A stretch of 64,000 nucleotides of DNA from Capsicum annuum (GCF_002878395.1 NW_025842141.1:785677-849676); one strand, 5' to 3'. Shown: positions 1-11,934, counted from the stretch's first letter. The notes: generated from the sequence alone by a model not told the origin. Program-made: numbers and translations.

Positions 1-460
1 ATATAGTAATAACACCTACACTCTTCATGGACACAAGAGGGGCCTCAATCCTTCAAGCACCCAATGTTCCAAGCCATGAACCCAACACGAGTGATTCCAC
101 ACTCAAGTTGAAACCTAGTTTCAATTTTTCCTCAAAGGAGAGAGGACTTGGTGTTTCAAAATTCATATAAGAACTTTAAAATATCATGAATAATCTAAGA
201 CTAAATAACCTAAAATTTTCTATTTATAGTAGGTTACAAAATAGTGTAAAATATCTAAAAAACCCTTAGTCAAATCCTTCACTTTGGGCACTCTTGGGGT
301 GTAGTTTGTAGACTGTTTTGGAACCTATTTAGGCCTTCCTTTGCACTTCACTTGTATGCACCAAGTCTCAGGTTCAATACATCTCACATACATATATCCC
401 CTTGGTCGTACTTGTATTAATGAAGCTATTATCCAAGGAGAGAGACTAGTTCAAAGGGTG
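1..460. other. Upstream flank of a decayed gypsy element, no gene seen
   Basis: No open frame or recognisable domain. The stretch lies just upstream of the first gag-like residues of a gypsy fragment and could be untranslated leader or old LTR sequence, but I see no clear LTR end or primer-binding site. Confidence 0.4.
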
Positions 461-1248
461 AGTTTTGAGTCGTAGATAGGCTCGAGGAAGAGGACAGGCA
501 TGAGGATCTATCCCATATAGAGGTAGTACTAGAGGACTCTCCCTTAAGCCTCAGGTTGAGCATGTTGGAAATATGGGTCCTACATAAGTCCCACAGAGTT
601 CTTCTACCTCAGTTTTAGTGGGGTTACATATTTATTTGTTGACACATTTGGAGGATGGTCCTTTGAGTGCACCTAGTGTTCCTCCAACTCTGTGTATTGT
701 TCTTTCGTCTATGTCAGAGATTGCCTATGGTGTTCCTTCGACCCCGTGTACGGATCCTCCTATAGTACAACATCTACTTATGGTACTCCAAAGACTTCAA
801 GTGTTGTTCCTCCTTCAGTGCATATATCTGAGTATGGTGTCCCAAGATCTGAAATTCAGGCTTTTTTTATGTTGCCTCCTCAGGTAGGTTCTTAACCAAA
901 CAGATTTACTATGCCTCCTATTATTGTGAGTATATTTATATCTTTTAAGGATCAGAAGAGATTTGAAAGGTTCACTCGTTTGGGTCCTCCTAGGTTAAGT
1001 GGTGTTATAGGTAAGAATACCTATGAGTTTTTGATGGATTGTCTTGAGAAGTTACATAACCTTGGTTTTCTTGAGCATGGTTTTTCTTATACTACTTACC
1101 AGTTAAGAGACATAACCAAATATTGATGGAGTTCACTTATTGGTTATCGACCTCTTGGTTAGCCAGAGATGACTTATCAGTTTATTGACGCCTTTTGGAT
1201 TAGTTTATACCTTTTAATTTGAGGGATCAAATAAGAGATGAGTTTGAT
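461..1248 (+). pseudogene. Ty3/gypsy gag remnant, N-terminal part
   Basis: Decayed gag of a Tekay/Del-type chromovirus. The clearest piece is at 911-1126, where the translation contains FERFTRLGPPRLSGVIG, YEFLMDCLEKLHNLG and YTTYQLR, characteristic of the structural gag domain of this plant lineage. Upstream, 470-610 reads as an Arg/Gly-rich segment like the gag N-terminus, but with stops. Downstream of 1126 the protein continues in another frame up to RDEFD at 1248, where it is cut by an inserted solo LTR and resumes at 2757 (LLKQGS). Several stops and frame changes make it non-functional. Lineage is inferred from remembered family motifs. Confidence 0.75.
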
Positions 1249-2751
1249 TGATAACGCTCAATCTACAGCTCTCGTGGGAGTGTAAAGCGGTCGTTAGCAA
1301 ATATAGAACCCAACCTGGGTTGGGTATCGATCCCACAGAGAATAGCTTGGCCAACAAGCAAGAAAAATTACTAGACTTTTAGTGCAAGTCTCGTAGGAGA
1401 GGGGGGATTGTAGTATGTAACCAAAACAAGAATGTAAGAACTGAAAATAGCAAAATAAAGAGAGATTGTCACGTGTGTTGTAAACAATGAGAATTGAGGC
1501 GTTGGGGTTATGTCCACCTTCTGAGGTATACGTCTCTATTGGCTATGAGTGTGTAGAGTCTTGACATGTAATTGCTTATAGAGAATTGTAGTCGATGGTA
1601 AATCCAAGCGTCTCTCGACCTAAACAAGGACTATTTCACTTTAACTCTCTCGAGCTTAAAGCGTGACTAACGGTACGAATTCTCCAAGAAGTTAGTCCAG
1701 GTACGGCACTAGCTTTTTAATAGGAAAGGGTGTCCTACTACCTTGACATTATCTCTTTTCCAGACAAATAACTTTTCTCTCGAACAAGTCAGATGTTAGA
1801 CTGGCGTTGGTCTATGCGTCTTCTTTTCTAGACAAATAACCTTTCTCTCGAACAGGTTAGATGTTAGAATGGCGTGTTCTTGTGTTTGAACCGCAAAGAA
1901 TGTAGATTTAAGATGAAGAGAATAATGATATAAGCAATATACTTGTCTTGAACTCACAAACTCATAGCTATAGATAGTAACTCATTCGGCTTCCATAACC
2001 CCAACTAAGAGATTTAGTTACCCATGAATGCGAAGGATATCACGCTTTGCATGGTGGATGGCGTGAATAGTAGGTGTTTGGCGTGTGGTTTTAGTGATTC
2101 CGTAGCAAGTAACGATTCTCTTGTTGTGGAATTTAAGAGTAGAAGAATGAAGAATTGAGAATGGGTTGTAGGAAGATGTCTTAATTGTAAGGAGATGAAT
2201 GAATTGTCAGAATGTCTCCCCCCCTTTTTTTCTTTCTTGAAAATCTCTAACATGATAGGGTATTTATAATACTCCTATCCTACTCCTACTAAACTAATAA
2301 AATAAATAACCAAATCCTAATATACTAATGAAATCCTTGACCCAATTGTACTAGGGTAAGGTTACAAAATTATAATCCAAATAGAGTGATGAAACACATA
2401 ACCTAATTGCACTAGGTTAATGTATTATGGCAAAAATCCAGCTTTGTGTCTGTAAGTCCCAAAGTCTTCAGAAATGCTGTTTTAGCCCGGGACAGATTTT
2501 CCATGCAGCAGATTTAGTCCTTTATGCGTCCAGCTCCTTTCCATCTCGTTTGTGAGCTTTCTTTTGCGTCAAGTAAGCCATAAATTGCTGTATTTTGCAT
2601 CATTTATACCTGAAACTTTCCTAATCACATTTGTTAGCTCATTTACAGGAAAAAGGACTAAAAGTGTACGAAATAGATAATTAGTTCTCGAAACTAGGCT
2701 AAAATATGGGCAAAATATATTGATATAGGCGCGTAATTTCGCCTATCATCA
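1249..2751 (+). mobile_element. Solo LTR inserted in gag (Ogre/Tat-like)
   Basis: The 1503-bp insert starts TGATAACGCTC and ends CGCCTATCATCA, so it has TG...CA ends. It is flanked by the identical 5-mer TTGAT at 1244-1248 and 2752-2756. Removing it plus one TTGAT lets the gag protein read on from RDEFD to LLKQGS in one frame, which proves the junctions. There is no coding region inside. The early segment around 1270-1345 (CTCGTGGGAGTGTAAAGCGG, then AACCCAACCTGGGTTGGG and CCCACAGAGAATA) resembles the start of Ogre/Tat-type gypsy LTRs from memory; the clade call is less sure than the boundaries. Orientation is taken from that resemblance. Confidence 0.8.
1752..1887. repeat. 68-bp tandem duplication inside the solo LTR
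   Basis: The segment containing AGACAAATAAC, TTTCTCTCGAACA and AGATGTTAGA occurs twice, with the motif starting at 1762 and 1830, a period of 68 bp. Confidence 0.8.
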
Positions 2752-2756
2752 TTGAT

Positions 2757-3500
2757 CTCCTAAAGCAGGGATCCAGGATAATGTAGAATATAAGGCATAT
2801 TTTCATGCCTTGTCTAGGTATTTTTATGCTAGCATTGCCATAGAGTTTGAGAAGATTTGGAAGATTATGCAGGTGTTGGATGTTTTTCTTCAAATAGCTA
2901 TAACTAAAATAGTATTTTATGGGGCATCATTTTATAGTATAGTGGATCATGCTAACATGACTAAATCTATTCTTCAAGCGTCTTAGGGAGGCGTCTAGAG
3001 GGTGCGCCATCAGGGCTAGTTTAAAGGTCACACTCCTCGAGGTAGAGATTATAGAGGTTTTCATGAGTATCATGGTAGACTAGTGTAGGCTGCCCTGTAG
3101 GATTTTTGTAGTAGGTCTGCTAGTTCAATAACTTCGATTGGACGTTCTAGCTTAAGCGTATCTCCTTCTATTGAGTCGGGCAGCATGGTTTGCTTTATGT
3201 TTGATGAGGCTATCCATGGGGCCAAGTACTGTCCCCACTATATTTTTATGCTTACTCATATATCAGTAGTGAAAGGTAGAGGTTCTACTAGAGGTATGAG
3301 AGGTAGCGGTAGTAGTACCATGGTAGTGGTCGCTGGGCTACTCAATCAGGTGGAGGACGTGGAAAGTTCTATGCTATACTTGCCAAGCTAGAGACAGAGG
3401 CATCCAATGTTATTATCACAAGTATCCTCTTTGTTTGTTTCATATCTATATTTGTGTTATTTGATCCTAGCTCGACTTTATCCTACTGATGTTGAGATTA
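2757..3500 (+). pseudogene. Ty3/gypsy gag C-terminus and protease start, remnant
   Basis: Continuation of the gag begun at 461 after the solo LTR. It opens with LLKQGS and a segment equivalent to the EYEARFHALSRY region, broken by stops. At 3185-3391 there is a Gly/Ser/Arg-rich tract like the linker around the zinc knuckle, but no intact CCHC is visible. At about 3395-3490 a frame gives LETEASNVIITSILFVCF followed by LFDPSSTLSY, which corresponds to the retropepsin entry (usual form LFDPGSTxSY, with the catalytic Asp present). After about 3500 protease homology stops, so RT, RNase H and integrase are absent: this copy is internally deleted. Confidence 0.65.
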
Positions 3501-3659
3501 GAGGTACGATTTTGATCCCTTTCCTTTTATGGTAAATTACATTATAGACCATGTATTTGTGGTTAGATGCTTTGACTATAGGCCCTGGTTGTGTTAGCAT
3601 TAGCTTTCCTACTTGTACAGGATTTTCTAGAGAAGATAGATTGACTACCTTAGGTTTTT

Positions 3660-4443
3660 ACCTTTGAGTTAGTCTTGTATATCAATATATGTGTGTGTAC
3701 ATATATATATATATATATATATACAGCTATGGTATTACCATATATCCCTCTTTTCCCTTGTTTATTCATTATATGTATTCCTTGGACTTTTATACTACTA
3801 TATATCCTTTTTCCGCTCTTTATTTGTTTCATGGTGATATATAGTATAGTATTTTAGTTCCTAAATATGGATAGGATAGGATAGTTTATTCTTATTGACT
3901 CTATAGCCTTATTATGTTAGCTTCCTAGATAGTTGCTTATATTTATATTCCTACTTTGCATGTTTTCTATATTTGCACTATCTTTGGAGCTCAGTTGGTG
4001 GTTGCCTAGTGAATACTATATTTTTGGTACACATACTACACTTCTGTATCCTGTAGATCATAGTGCGAGTTCTCGTCATTGGTGTGTGCATCGTGCGGAG
4101 CAGCTATGAATCAGATATTTGGGGTAAGCTCCTTACATTTAGGGAATTACTACTCTCTATCTCTTATGGATTGGACTGGCCTCTATGTTATCATTAGAGA
4201 TGGGTTGTATTTGTATATTTATTTAGTATTAAACTTTGTAATCTTATTGTATTAGAAGCTCTTGTATTGATTCCACCAAATTTTTGGGTTGCTTTATATA
4301 TTAACCTTTGTACCATATTTATTTTGTATTTTTCTTTCATTCTTCTGGATAGTCCATTACTAGCGGATTTGGACTATGGATTGGCTTACTTATTGGTAGG
4401 TTATAGTAGATGTCATCATAACCTAAGAAATTGGGTTGTGACA
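3660..4443 (+). mobile_element. 3' portion of a gypsy LTR (remnant)
   Basis: Non-coding stretch with the same overall layout as the 3' half of the element A LTR. It ends in GTAGATGTCATCATAACC followed by GGGTTGTGACA at 4443, comparable to AAGTGCCATCATGACC near the ends of both A LTRs. It probably closes the gag-protease fragment upstream as the tail of its 3' LTR. The 5' part of this LTR and its TSD were not found. Confidence 0.5.
3691..3723. repeat. GT/AT microsatellite
   Basis: A short GTGTGTGTAC run passes into about eleven AT units (3701-3722). Confidence 0.9.
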
Positions 4444-6000
4444 AAACTAGTAATTCTTCATTAATCAAATCCCCTATTATTCATGCCGAAATCAAGGATT
4501 TTGTTGTTATCTAGCAACCTTACATTCAATTCATTACTAGGTTCAAGGCCTACTCCATTAGCCAATCATTCAATTTTATTCATCTTATAATCTAGATTTA
4601 ACCCTACACTTTTATACCTTTAACTTCCTAATCCTTAGCCTAACTTGATCTTAGGCTCTTAAGTTGTCACTATCTCCTTATACCATAATCAGTCCTCATC
4701 AGCCTCCTTAAGTAAGATAAACCCATATTCCAACCACACATAACACCAAGTTCACTCTTCTTAAGCAAGATTAACCCATATTCCAACCACACATAATATC
4801 AAGTTCACCCTCTTAGCATTTAGGCTAAATAACTAAATTATGAGCTCACAATAAATCATTGTCATCTATATCAACATACTTAATATTACAATTCACCATA
4901 GAGTCATACAAACACAAAACATCCATCAAGGATTAATAAATTAACATATCAACATATAATTTGGCCCTTATTACATTAAGTTTATGTTTTATCCACCCAT
5001 ACGCCCAAGAATGATTTCTCCAATTAATTTTACATTCTGGATGTGATTACTAACTAGAATCCACTACTCAGGAGTCTTAACCTACCTAGACACCAAACTA
5101 CTACAGTAAGTAAGTTATGACATGGATGATCCTCCTTATTAGTCACGTTTCTGAAGGTTAAATCATCTACTAATGACAATTGCAAGAGTACTTAGTAAAC
5201 TACTCTTCAAACAAAATCTCAGGAATTCAAACCCACTAATTTTACCCTCATTTATGATCTGTGGCATTACTCAAGGATTAATTAGTCATGAAAATAGTTC
5301 CTTCAAGCATAACCCAACTCTATTAATAGATTTTTTAGGTTAAAGGTTCCACCTTATTGAATTCAAGGTTCCTTACTATCAATTTTTATGTTTTATAATC
5401 ACTGATTCATGCTAGGGATTGTTTAACAATTTAAAAGTGATTCTAGGTGACATCAACCCAACCTATAGGTTTTTCCCAAAATATCAAAAACTTCGGGTTA
5501 TATACCCTAATAAATTCACCATTGAATAGTGTTCTAATGATTCTAAGATGTTACAGGATGGAAAACTAAAGAAGATGATGGAAGAAACTTACCTCAGTGA
5601 AGAATTTCCACTCATCCCACGAGAAAATTGCCCCATTAGGGCTTAGAAATGAAATTTCAGTGTTTGAGTCCCGAAACCCGTCAAAAATAGGTTATAAAAT
5701 AATGTAGCATTTCTATAGCTACACATCGTCACTAGAGCAACATCGCTATAACAACCTGACCTGCTATAGCGCCCTTAACTTTTTCAACATGGATAGTTTT
5801 CAGTAAAACGGTCAAAACATTTTACTCAAAAAGAAATTGATGAATAGTAAGTTTTGATATAAATAAGACTTAGAGATCATTAATTTGGCGGGTATTAGTA
5901 CCCCTAAATCCTTATTCTAAGAGGAGCACTCATTTGAAGTTAACCCAAGTTTAAACTTAGCACGAAACTAAATCGACAATGATACTTTCAACTTAACTTT
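4444..6000 (-). mobile_element. Minus-strand LTR-like non-coding stretch
   Basis: No coding potential. Read on the minus strand, 5790-5540 has a GC-richer block with repeated GCTATAGC/CGCTATA motifs, a short leader-like region, and a GAGGTAAGTTTCTTCC splice-donor-like site at about 5590. This is the arrangement of chromovirus LTRs elsewhere in the window. Borders and TSD were not established; 4444 is simply the end of the preceding LTR. It may be a solo LTR or a fragment. Confidence 0.35.
4710..4813. repeat. 52-bp tandem duplication
   Basis: TAAGYAAGATWAACCCATAT and CCAACCACACATAAYA occur twice, starting at 4710 and 4762. Confidence 0.8.
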
Positions 6001-6338
6001 GTGTTAGGAGTATTATATGACCTTAGTACATATAAAATGCACTCCTATACTAAAGAAAAAATCCTAACACTTATGACAAATGAGATTCGTATACCTTTAC
6101 TAGAGATATTTTCAATAATGACGAAATCGATCGTTACAAACAATTCTTTGAAAAAGGTTTTCTTGAAGCAAATGATATATCATCAAGTACTCATTGTTGA
6201 CAAATAATTTTAACCCCACATAATTTTTATTAATTTATTAAACTTCTTCAATTTAAAAAAAATAAAATCATTATTTTATAAATGTCAAAATATATTAAAT
6301 TGTTTTTAAGATAATTTTGCTATTTACCCTGATGTGTG

Positions 6339-6377
<39 letters not shown>
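6001..6377. other. AT-rich spacer ending in a TG/TA microsatellite at a gap
   Basis: A 68-codon open frame (6001-6207) has no recognisable motif and I do not call it a gene. From 6334 there are TG dinucleotides, then TA dinucleotides up to the assembly gap at 6378. Confidence 0.6.
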
Positions 6378-6477
6378 NNNNNNNNNNNNNNNNNNNNNNN
6401 NNNNNNNNNNNNNNNNNNNNNNNNNNNNNNNNNNNNNNNNNNNNNNNNNNNNNNNNNNNNNNNNNNNNNNNNNNNNN
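6378..6477. other. Assembly gap (100 N)
   Basis: Exactly 100 N, the conventional placeholder for a gap of unknown size. It lies between two TA-microsatellite tracts, so the low-complexity sequence probably caused the break. Confidence 0.98.
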
Positions 6478-6483
6478 TCAATT

Positions 6484-6531
<48 letters not shown>

Positions 6532-6537
6532 AATTGA
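6478..6537. repeat. Palindromic TA microsatellite
   Basis: TCAATTCAA, then about 22 AT dinucleotides, then TTGAATTGA: the whole 60 bp is a near-perfect palindrome directly beside the gap. Confidence 0.85.
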
Positions 6538-6901
6538 TATACAACTCATACATAAATAAATATGCAAGTGAAACATAATACACAATTAACAACAATTTGC
6601 ATATGTTTTCAACAAATTAGAGGGAGAAGGGCAATGAGAGAGAGTGGGGTGGCTGGAGGAAGAGGCGAGTGAAATAGGTAAGGATAGAGAGAGATATGGT
6701 TAAACTTAGCTATAGATAACTATAAATAATAATTATTGGAAGCATTATTATATAGGGTAATTATGGGCTCAAATACCCTATTCTATGTAGCTTTCCTCAA
6801 ATAAATTAGATTTTAAATGGGCCCAAACTGACTTACCCAAATCATGGCCCAAGTCATCTTATTTTGTTTTTTCAAAGTAAAAGGTACATAGTCATGTACT
6901 A
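6538..6901. other. Non-coding spacer with GAGAG-rich tract
   Basis: No gene. A purine-rich GAGAGAGAG block (6620-6695) is followed by AT-rich sequence and TGGGCCCAAAC/GGCCCAAG motifs. It may be part of a small Solanaceae MITE, but borders are not visible. Confidence 0.4.
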
Positions 6902-7179
6902 CATTATGTTAGGCCTATTAATGGGGTTGGGCCGGGTCAACCCGTATCCAGCCCGTCACAATTAAACGGGTGTGGGCCTGTTCAGTTTCGGGCTAGATTT
7001 AATGGGCTGGTCCGATTCTGGGCCTAATAGTATATTTTCAAGAAACAATCTGGGACCGTCCCACTACACTTAACCCGGTCCAACCCGCCTAAATCCGGTC
7101 CAAAATCCGATCAAAACCAAAAAAAATTTAAAAGTTTTTTCTCCAATACACACTATATATACCCACCTATATACATTTT

Positions 7180-8170
7180 AAATACGTTAAACAATATATA
7201 TACACTATAAATAGTATATACTATATTAGAATTTAGAAAACATATACACATATACACAATTACACATGTAATCGTGTATACGACTATATGGTAGTTAAAT
7301 ATATATACTACTTTAATTAAAACATATACTACAAAATATATACTACAATATATATACTAATTTATAAAACATATACACATGAATACGTTAAATATATACT
7401 ACTTTAGAGTCTATAGAAAATATATACACATATATACGTACCATTCAATATATATGTACTACTTTAAATAAAACATATACTACAATTTATAGACTACAAT
7501 ACACACACACAAAATCTATATATAGTTATATACTAATTTATAAAACATATACGCATGCATAAGTTAAATATATACTATTTTAGAGTCTATAGAAAATATA
7601 TACACATATATATGTACCATTCAATATATGTACTACTTTAAAACATATACATATACTACAAGATATATACTACAGTATATATACTAATTTATAAAACATA
7701 TACACTTGTATACGTTAAATATATATTACTTTAGAGTCTATAAAAAATATATACACATATATACGTACCATTCAATATATGTACTACTTTAAAAAATATG
7801 CTACTTAATATAATAAATTAATAATACTTGATAGTAAATTAGTAATATATTAAAATTAAGTATTTAATTTAAACTAGAAATTCAATTTAANNNNNNNNNN
7901 NNNNNNNNNNNNNNNNNNNNNNNNNNNNNNNNNNNNNNNNNNNNNNNNNNNNNNNNNNNNNNNNNNNNNNNNNNNNNNNNNNNNNNNNNNACGTTAAATA
8001 TATAATACTTTAGAGTCTATAGAAAATATATACACATTTATATGTATCATTCAATATATGTACTACTTTAAAATATGTGCTACTTAATATAATAAATTAA
8101 TAATACTTGATAGTAAATTAGTAATATATTAAAATTAAGTATTTAATTTAAACTAGAAATTCAATTTAAA
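7180..8170. repeat. AT-rich tandem repeats within hAT, ~150-176 bp period, with gap
   Basis: The motif TTAGAGTCTATA, followed by AATATATACACAT and ACCATTCAATATATGTACTA, recurs at 7404, 7580, 7731 and 8010. The ~70 bp before the gap (about 7805-7890, ending AAACTAGAAATTCAATTTAA) recurs after it at about 8085-8169. The 100-N gap at 7891-7990 sits inside this array. Confidence 0.8.
7891..7990. other. Assembly gap (100 N)
   Basis: Exactly 100 N inside a tandem-repeat array; copy number and length here are unknown. Confidence 0.98.
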
Positions 8171-8422
8171 TCATTAAATGGAAAAAATTACAAAGTAAGG
8201 AGTGAATGAATGTTATATTTTATTGATTGCAAAATGCAAAATGATTCAAAATTTATAATGTACATGAATAAAAATCTACAAAGTTTTCATTATTTTTTTC
8301 AACTCATCCATGTTAACATTAATGAGAACTTGCATAGGATAGTCAAAGTCAATGGAAGCAAAACCATGCAGTGGACTTGATTGTGCTAAGTTCTCCCTTG
8401 AAGTCATAATTTCTTCAAGATT

Positions 8423-10720
8423 CTATTCGTCTTTCGGCTCCACCTCCATTCCTTGATTTCTTCGTTCCTCTCTAATCCAATCTCTAAGGCAAACTCAAAC
8501 ATTCATAACATTTCTTTCATATGAGTGTCGGTTGTCTCCAAGCTATTGTCGTCCCTGACTAAAAGTGCTCTTCAATGCAACGGTTGACATTGGAACATTC
8601 AATATATCTCTAGCTAATCTTGAAAGCACATGATATTATGTTTCATTATTCTTCCACCAATCTAACGCGTTGATCCATCGCCTACAATCCTTTATCGGTG
8701 TTCGAAGATAATACTTAAGCTCTTCTCGAGAAGCTGTTATGTAGGTTCCCTTTTCAAAACTGTTTCAAATATTTAAATTAGGAAAACCACTTTTGTGCCG
8801 GCCTTTTAGAAGATGATGGTTCCTCGAGAGAATGAGGAGCGGCAGTTGGAGTGATATTTGTCGGTACAGCTAAATCAAGTAAATCAGCATAATGGTTATA
8901 TAATTTATATATGTAAATATTCATATCACTCATAGCCGTATACAAATCTGGTTGTTCTGGTTCTTCATCATCAGAAGCATTGTTTGTATTTATATCTAAG
9001 TTAAAATAAATAAGAGTACTAAAGTGGCACATAGTAGTATATTTCATACATAGATTTAGTATAGCACCAACCAAGTAAATAGGGGAAATCGAAAAAAATA
9101 TTTTTCAAATTTTGCAAACATAGCACCAATAGCTTCTTTGTAGCCTTCTTTATTCTTATACTCTTTGAGCAAAGCAGAAATATCGGCTATATATGCTAAA
9201 ATATTACAAACAGTAGGATAATAAGTACCGAAAAATTAAACCGTAGCTATATAAATTTTTTACAAAAACTTAACAAGATCATCAATTACAGCCCAATTAG
9301 AATCAGGTAGCATACATTCAATCGAATCAGCAAATGAACCATAATGTTGGTTAAAAGTTAGTATAATAGGAACTCTATAAGCATGAAAAGTTTTTAAATA
9401 ATCATACATAGCATCCCATCTAGTATCACATTCTTCAAGCATCCATATCGGTCTAGGTTCATTTTCTTGACCTTTAACTTTAAATTCTCTAATTCTTTTT
9501 CTTTGATTATTTTCTTGAATAAAGCCAACAGCAAGCCGAATTTTTTCAATATAAAGCTCAAAAAATTCAAGACCATCTCTTACAATTAATTTATATATAT
9601 ATGACAAGAACACTTAACATGAAATATTTCAAGTAACGGCGAAGAGAGCTTAGCTTTTAACTTTGTGATAGCAGTCTTGTTGTCAGAAGCATTATCAAAA
9701 GCAATACATAAGACTTTTTTTTATACCATGAAATTCTACAACTTTACTAATCGAATCAGCAATAAATTCTCCAGTATGTCTACAATCTTCATCATACGAA
9801 AAAGCAAGAACACGTTTTTGCATAACATAATTACTATCTATCTAGAGACAACTAATGGTTAAATAATCATTTTTATTAACAGTACGACCAAGATAAAAAA
9901 TTAGAGTCATTCTATATTGAATATTTTTCAATAATGTAGATAAATAAAAAATATATTGTGAGTGATATCTAAAAATATCGGTCCGATAAGTACTTTTAGG
10001 AAATATAGGACTATAAATTGCTTCAATATAATGAATAAATGCATCCGAAGAAGGAAAACTGAAAGGCAAACAAACCACAGCTACCACTTTTGTTATTTCT
10101 TCCTGGTCCCTATATTTATTATAATTCTTAATTACCTGACCTGTTGCTGGGTCCATTCTAGTTTGTATTGTCCCACCAACACCCTCACCACCTTTTGCAA
10201 TAAATAACTCTCTTTCGTGATTATCATTTATATGTCTCATTAACGTACCCGTACCCCCTTGCTTGCTTCCACTTTTATCCTTATATACTTGTTGACAAAT
10301 ATTGCATTGCACCTCAATATCTTCTATACGTGTAAAAGATTGTCAAGCAATACTAGTTGTTCTACGAGCTCTTAGGGCATGGGGAGGACGGAGAGGGCGA
10401 TTAACCGATTCAGATCTAACAATAGTATTTCCTACTGTGGGTGTCTCACCAATATTTTCATCATCTTTATCTAAATCAACCGCATCTAATTCATATTTTT
10501 CTTCTATATCGTAATTTTTCCGATCTTCTACATGATCCATATCATGAGCACCTACACTTACTTCTTCCTCAAAAGGTTGACTAAGTGGTACCGGAGGCAC
10601 ACGGGTATATCTACTACTTGAACTACCTCTACCGTCAGTAATTCGCTTTTTACTACCACTACCACTTTCGGAACAAAATTTTTTGACACTTTTACTGGCG
10701 ATGTTTCTTAATTTATCCAT
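8423..10720 (-). pseudogene. hAT transposase with BED zinc finger (pseudogene)
   Basis: A hAT transposase of the plant RICESLEEPER-like group. The start ATG is at 10720 (MDKLRNIASKS), followed by a Ser/acidic-rich N-terminus. A BED finger lies at about 10310-10220: CNIC, KSGSKQGGTGTLMRHINDNH. The central catalytic part includes HTGEFIADSISKVVEF (about 9780-9730), FDNASDNKTAITKLKAKL, and 9600-9260 with KLIVRDGLEFFELYIEKIRL, CDTRWDAMYDYLKTFHAYRV and WAVIDDLVKFL. Then come CMKYTTMCHFSTLIYFNLDI (9074-8990) and the C-terminal dimerisation region (8760-8430: ALDWWKNNE, YHVLSRLARDILNVPMST). It is dead: stops at 10343-10345 (TGA, probably an old TGG) and about 9842, frameshifts at the T8 run 9715-9722 and at the TA run near 9595, and more stops at the C-terminus. 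Confidence 0.88.
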
Positions 10721-11384
10721 AATTAAATCAAACTGAAAAAATTTAAAATACACAAATATAATAAAATTAACTATTCAACAATTAATACACTAATTAAAAA
10801 TTAAAAGCAAGAGATGGAACGACAATATCAAATTTTGGAAGTATCCGAAAGTTGCTACTTTAGAAACCTCTACACGTACTTTGTAATCAAAAAATTAAAA
10901 AACTAAATTGAGCACTTTAGGAAATATATAGAATATTTGAGAATTGAGATTTGAGAGAGAATGTGATTTGAGAGAATGAAAATTGTGTGGAAAATGATTT
11001 GAAAGTGTAGGGTATTTATAAGAATTTTTTTGGGTTTGAAAAAATATTTTAAATGAAAAGAATTTTTTTAAAATTAAAAAGGCTAAAGTAGCTGTTTTTG
11101 GGTCCAAACGACCATATAGCCGTTGGGCCCAATGGCTACTTTGGCCCAACAGTCAAAAATTCAAAAAAAAAAAATTTACAAAAAAAAAAATTTATTCAGG
11201 CCGATTAATCGACGAGCCTGGACCTGTTTTGGTCGGGGCCGGATTAACCGGGCCCAATAATAAAATTGGCCTAGCCTGGTATCCGGTACCCGGTACCTGG
11301 TACCCTACATCCTCGGGGCTAATCAGGCCAGACCGTTTAAGTGGCCCATTCGGGCTGAGTCAACCAGCCCGTTTGACACTTTTA

Positions 11385-11934
11385 CATTATATACATTATT
11401 TTCACAACTTCTATTGGAAAAATTACATAATACCACAACTTAATTTTACGAAATTAGATAAATTTTCTATCCTTTTTATTAATTACGTGATTTTTTTACA
11501 AAAAATAGTCGGATACATCCACAAATCGATATATTTTTGAATACCTAATTTTAATTATGTATATCCTTTGGGTCTAGTTAATGTATTATGTATCTCTATC
11601 AAAATAATATCAGAAGTAGATGTATCGCAATAAAAATAAGGTATATCAACTTCAAAATTATGTATCTGAGAAAAAATGGAGTAACAGTTTAAAATTATGT
11701 ATCTCAACATCAAAATTATTTGTACATATACTAATTATGTATCAAAAAATTACAAAATAAGGGATTATTTATAATTTAATAAATTGAAAAATTACAAAAT
11801 AAGGGATTATTTATAATTTAATAAATAGAAGGAATAAAAAGTAAATAGATGTAAACTTGAAATTTATGTAAGTTTTCAAATTCTTTTTACGCCATGCATA
11901 AATATCATTATTATGGTATCTACGCATAGCAATA
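11385..11934. other. AT-rich spacer with a 42-bp tandem duplication
   Basis: No gene. ATTACAAAATAAGGGATTAT with the following TTATAATTTAATAAAT occurs in tandem at 11749 and 11791 (42-bp period). TATGTATCT-type words are also repeated between 11590 and 11730. Confidence 0.6.

Larger units (their letters stand above)
6910..11384 (-). mobile_element. hAT DNA transposon, full length, inactive
   Basis: The 4475-bp element is flanked by CATTATGT (6902-6909) and CATTATAT (11385-11392), an 8-bp TSD with 7/8 identity as expected for hAT. The left end reads TAGGCCTATTAATGGGG. The right end, reverse-complemented, reads TAAAAGTGTCAAACGGGC. Both are decayed forms of a TAGGGGTGTCAA-like terminus. Both subterminal zones (6925-7035 and 11200-11375) are packed with GGGCCGG/GGCCC/CCCGG motifs, as in Ac-like elements. 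Inside lie a minus-strand transposase pseudogene (8423-10720) and an AT-rich tandem-repeat block (7180-8170) containing an assembly gap, so the true length is uncertain. Confidence 0.85.

Noticed and set aside
618..895. Two overlapping plus-strand open frames of 89 and 67 codons
   Set aside because: They are fragments of the decayed gag N-terminal region in different frames, not separate genes.
6317..6595. Open frames running across the N gap with Tyr-Ile repeats
   Set aside because: Artefacts of TA microsatellites and unknown bases.
11229..11540. 103-codon frame across the right end of the hAT element
   Set aside because: Covers GC-rich subterminal repeats and flank; no domain.
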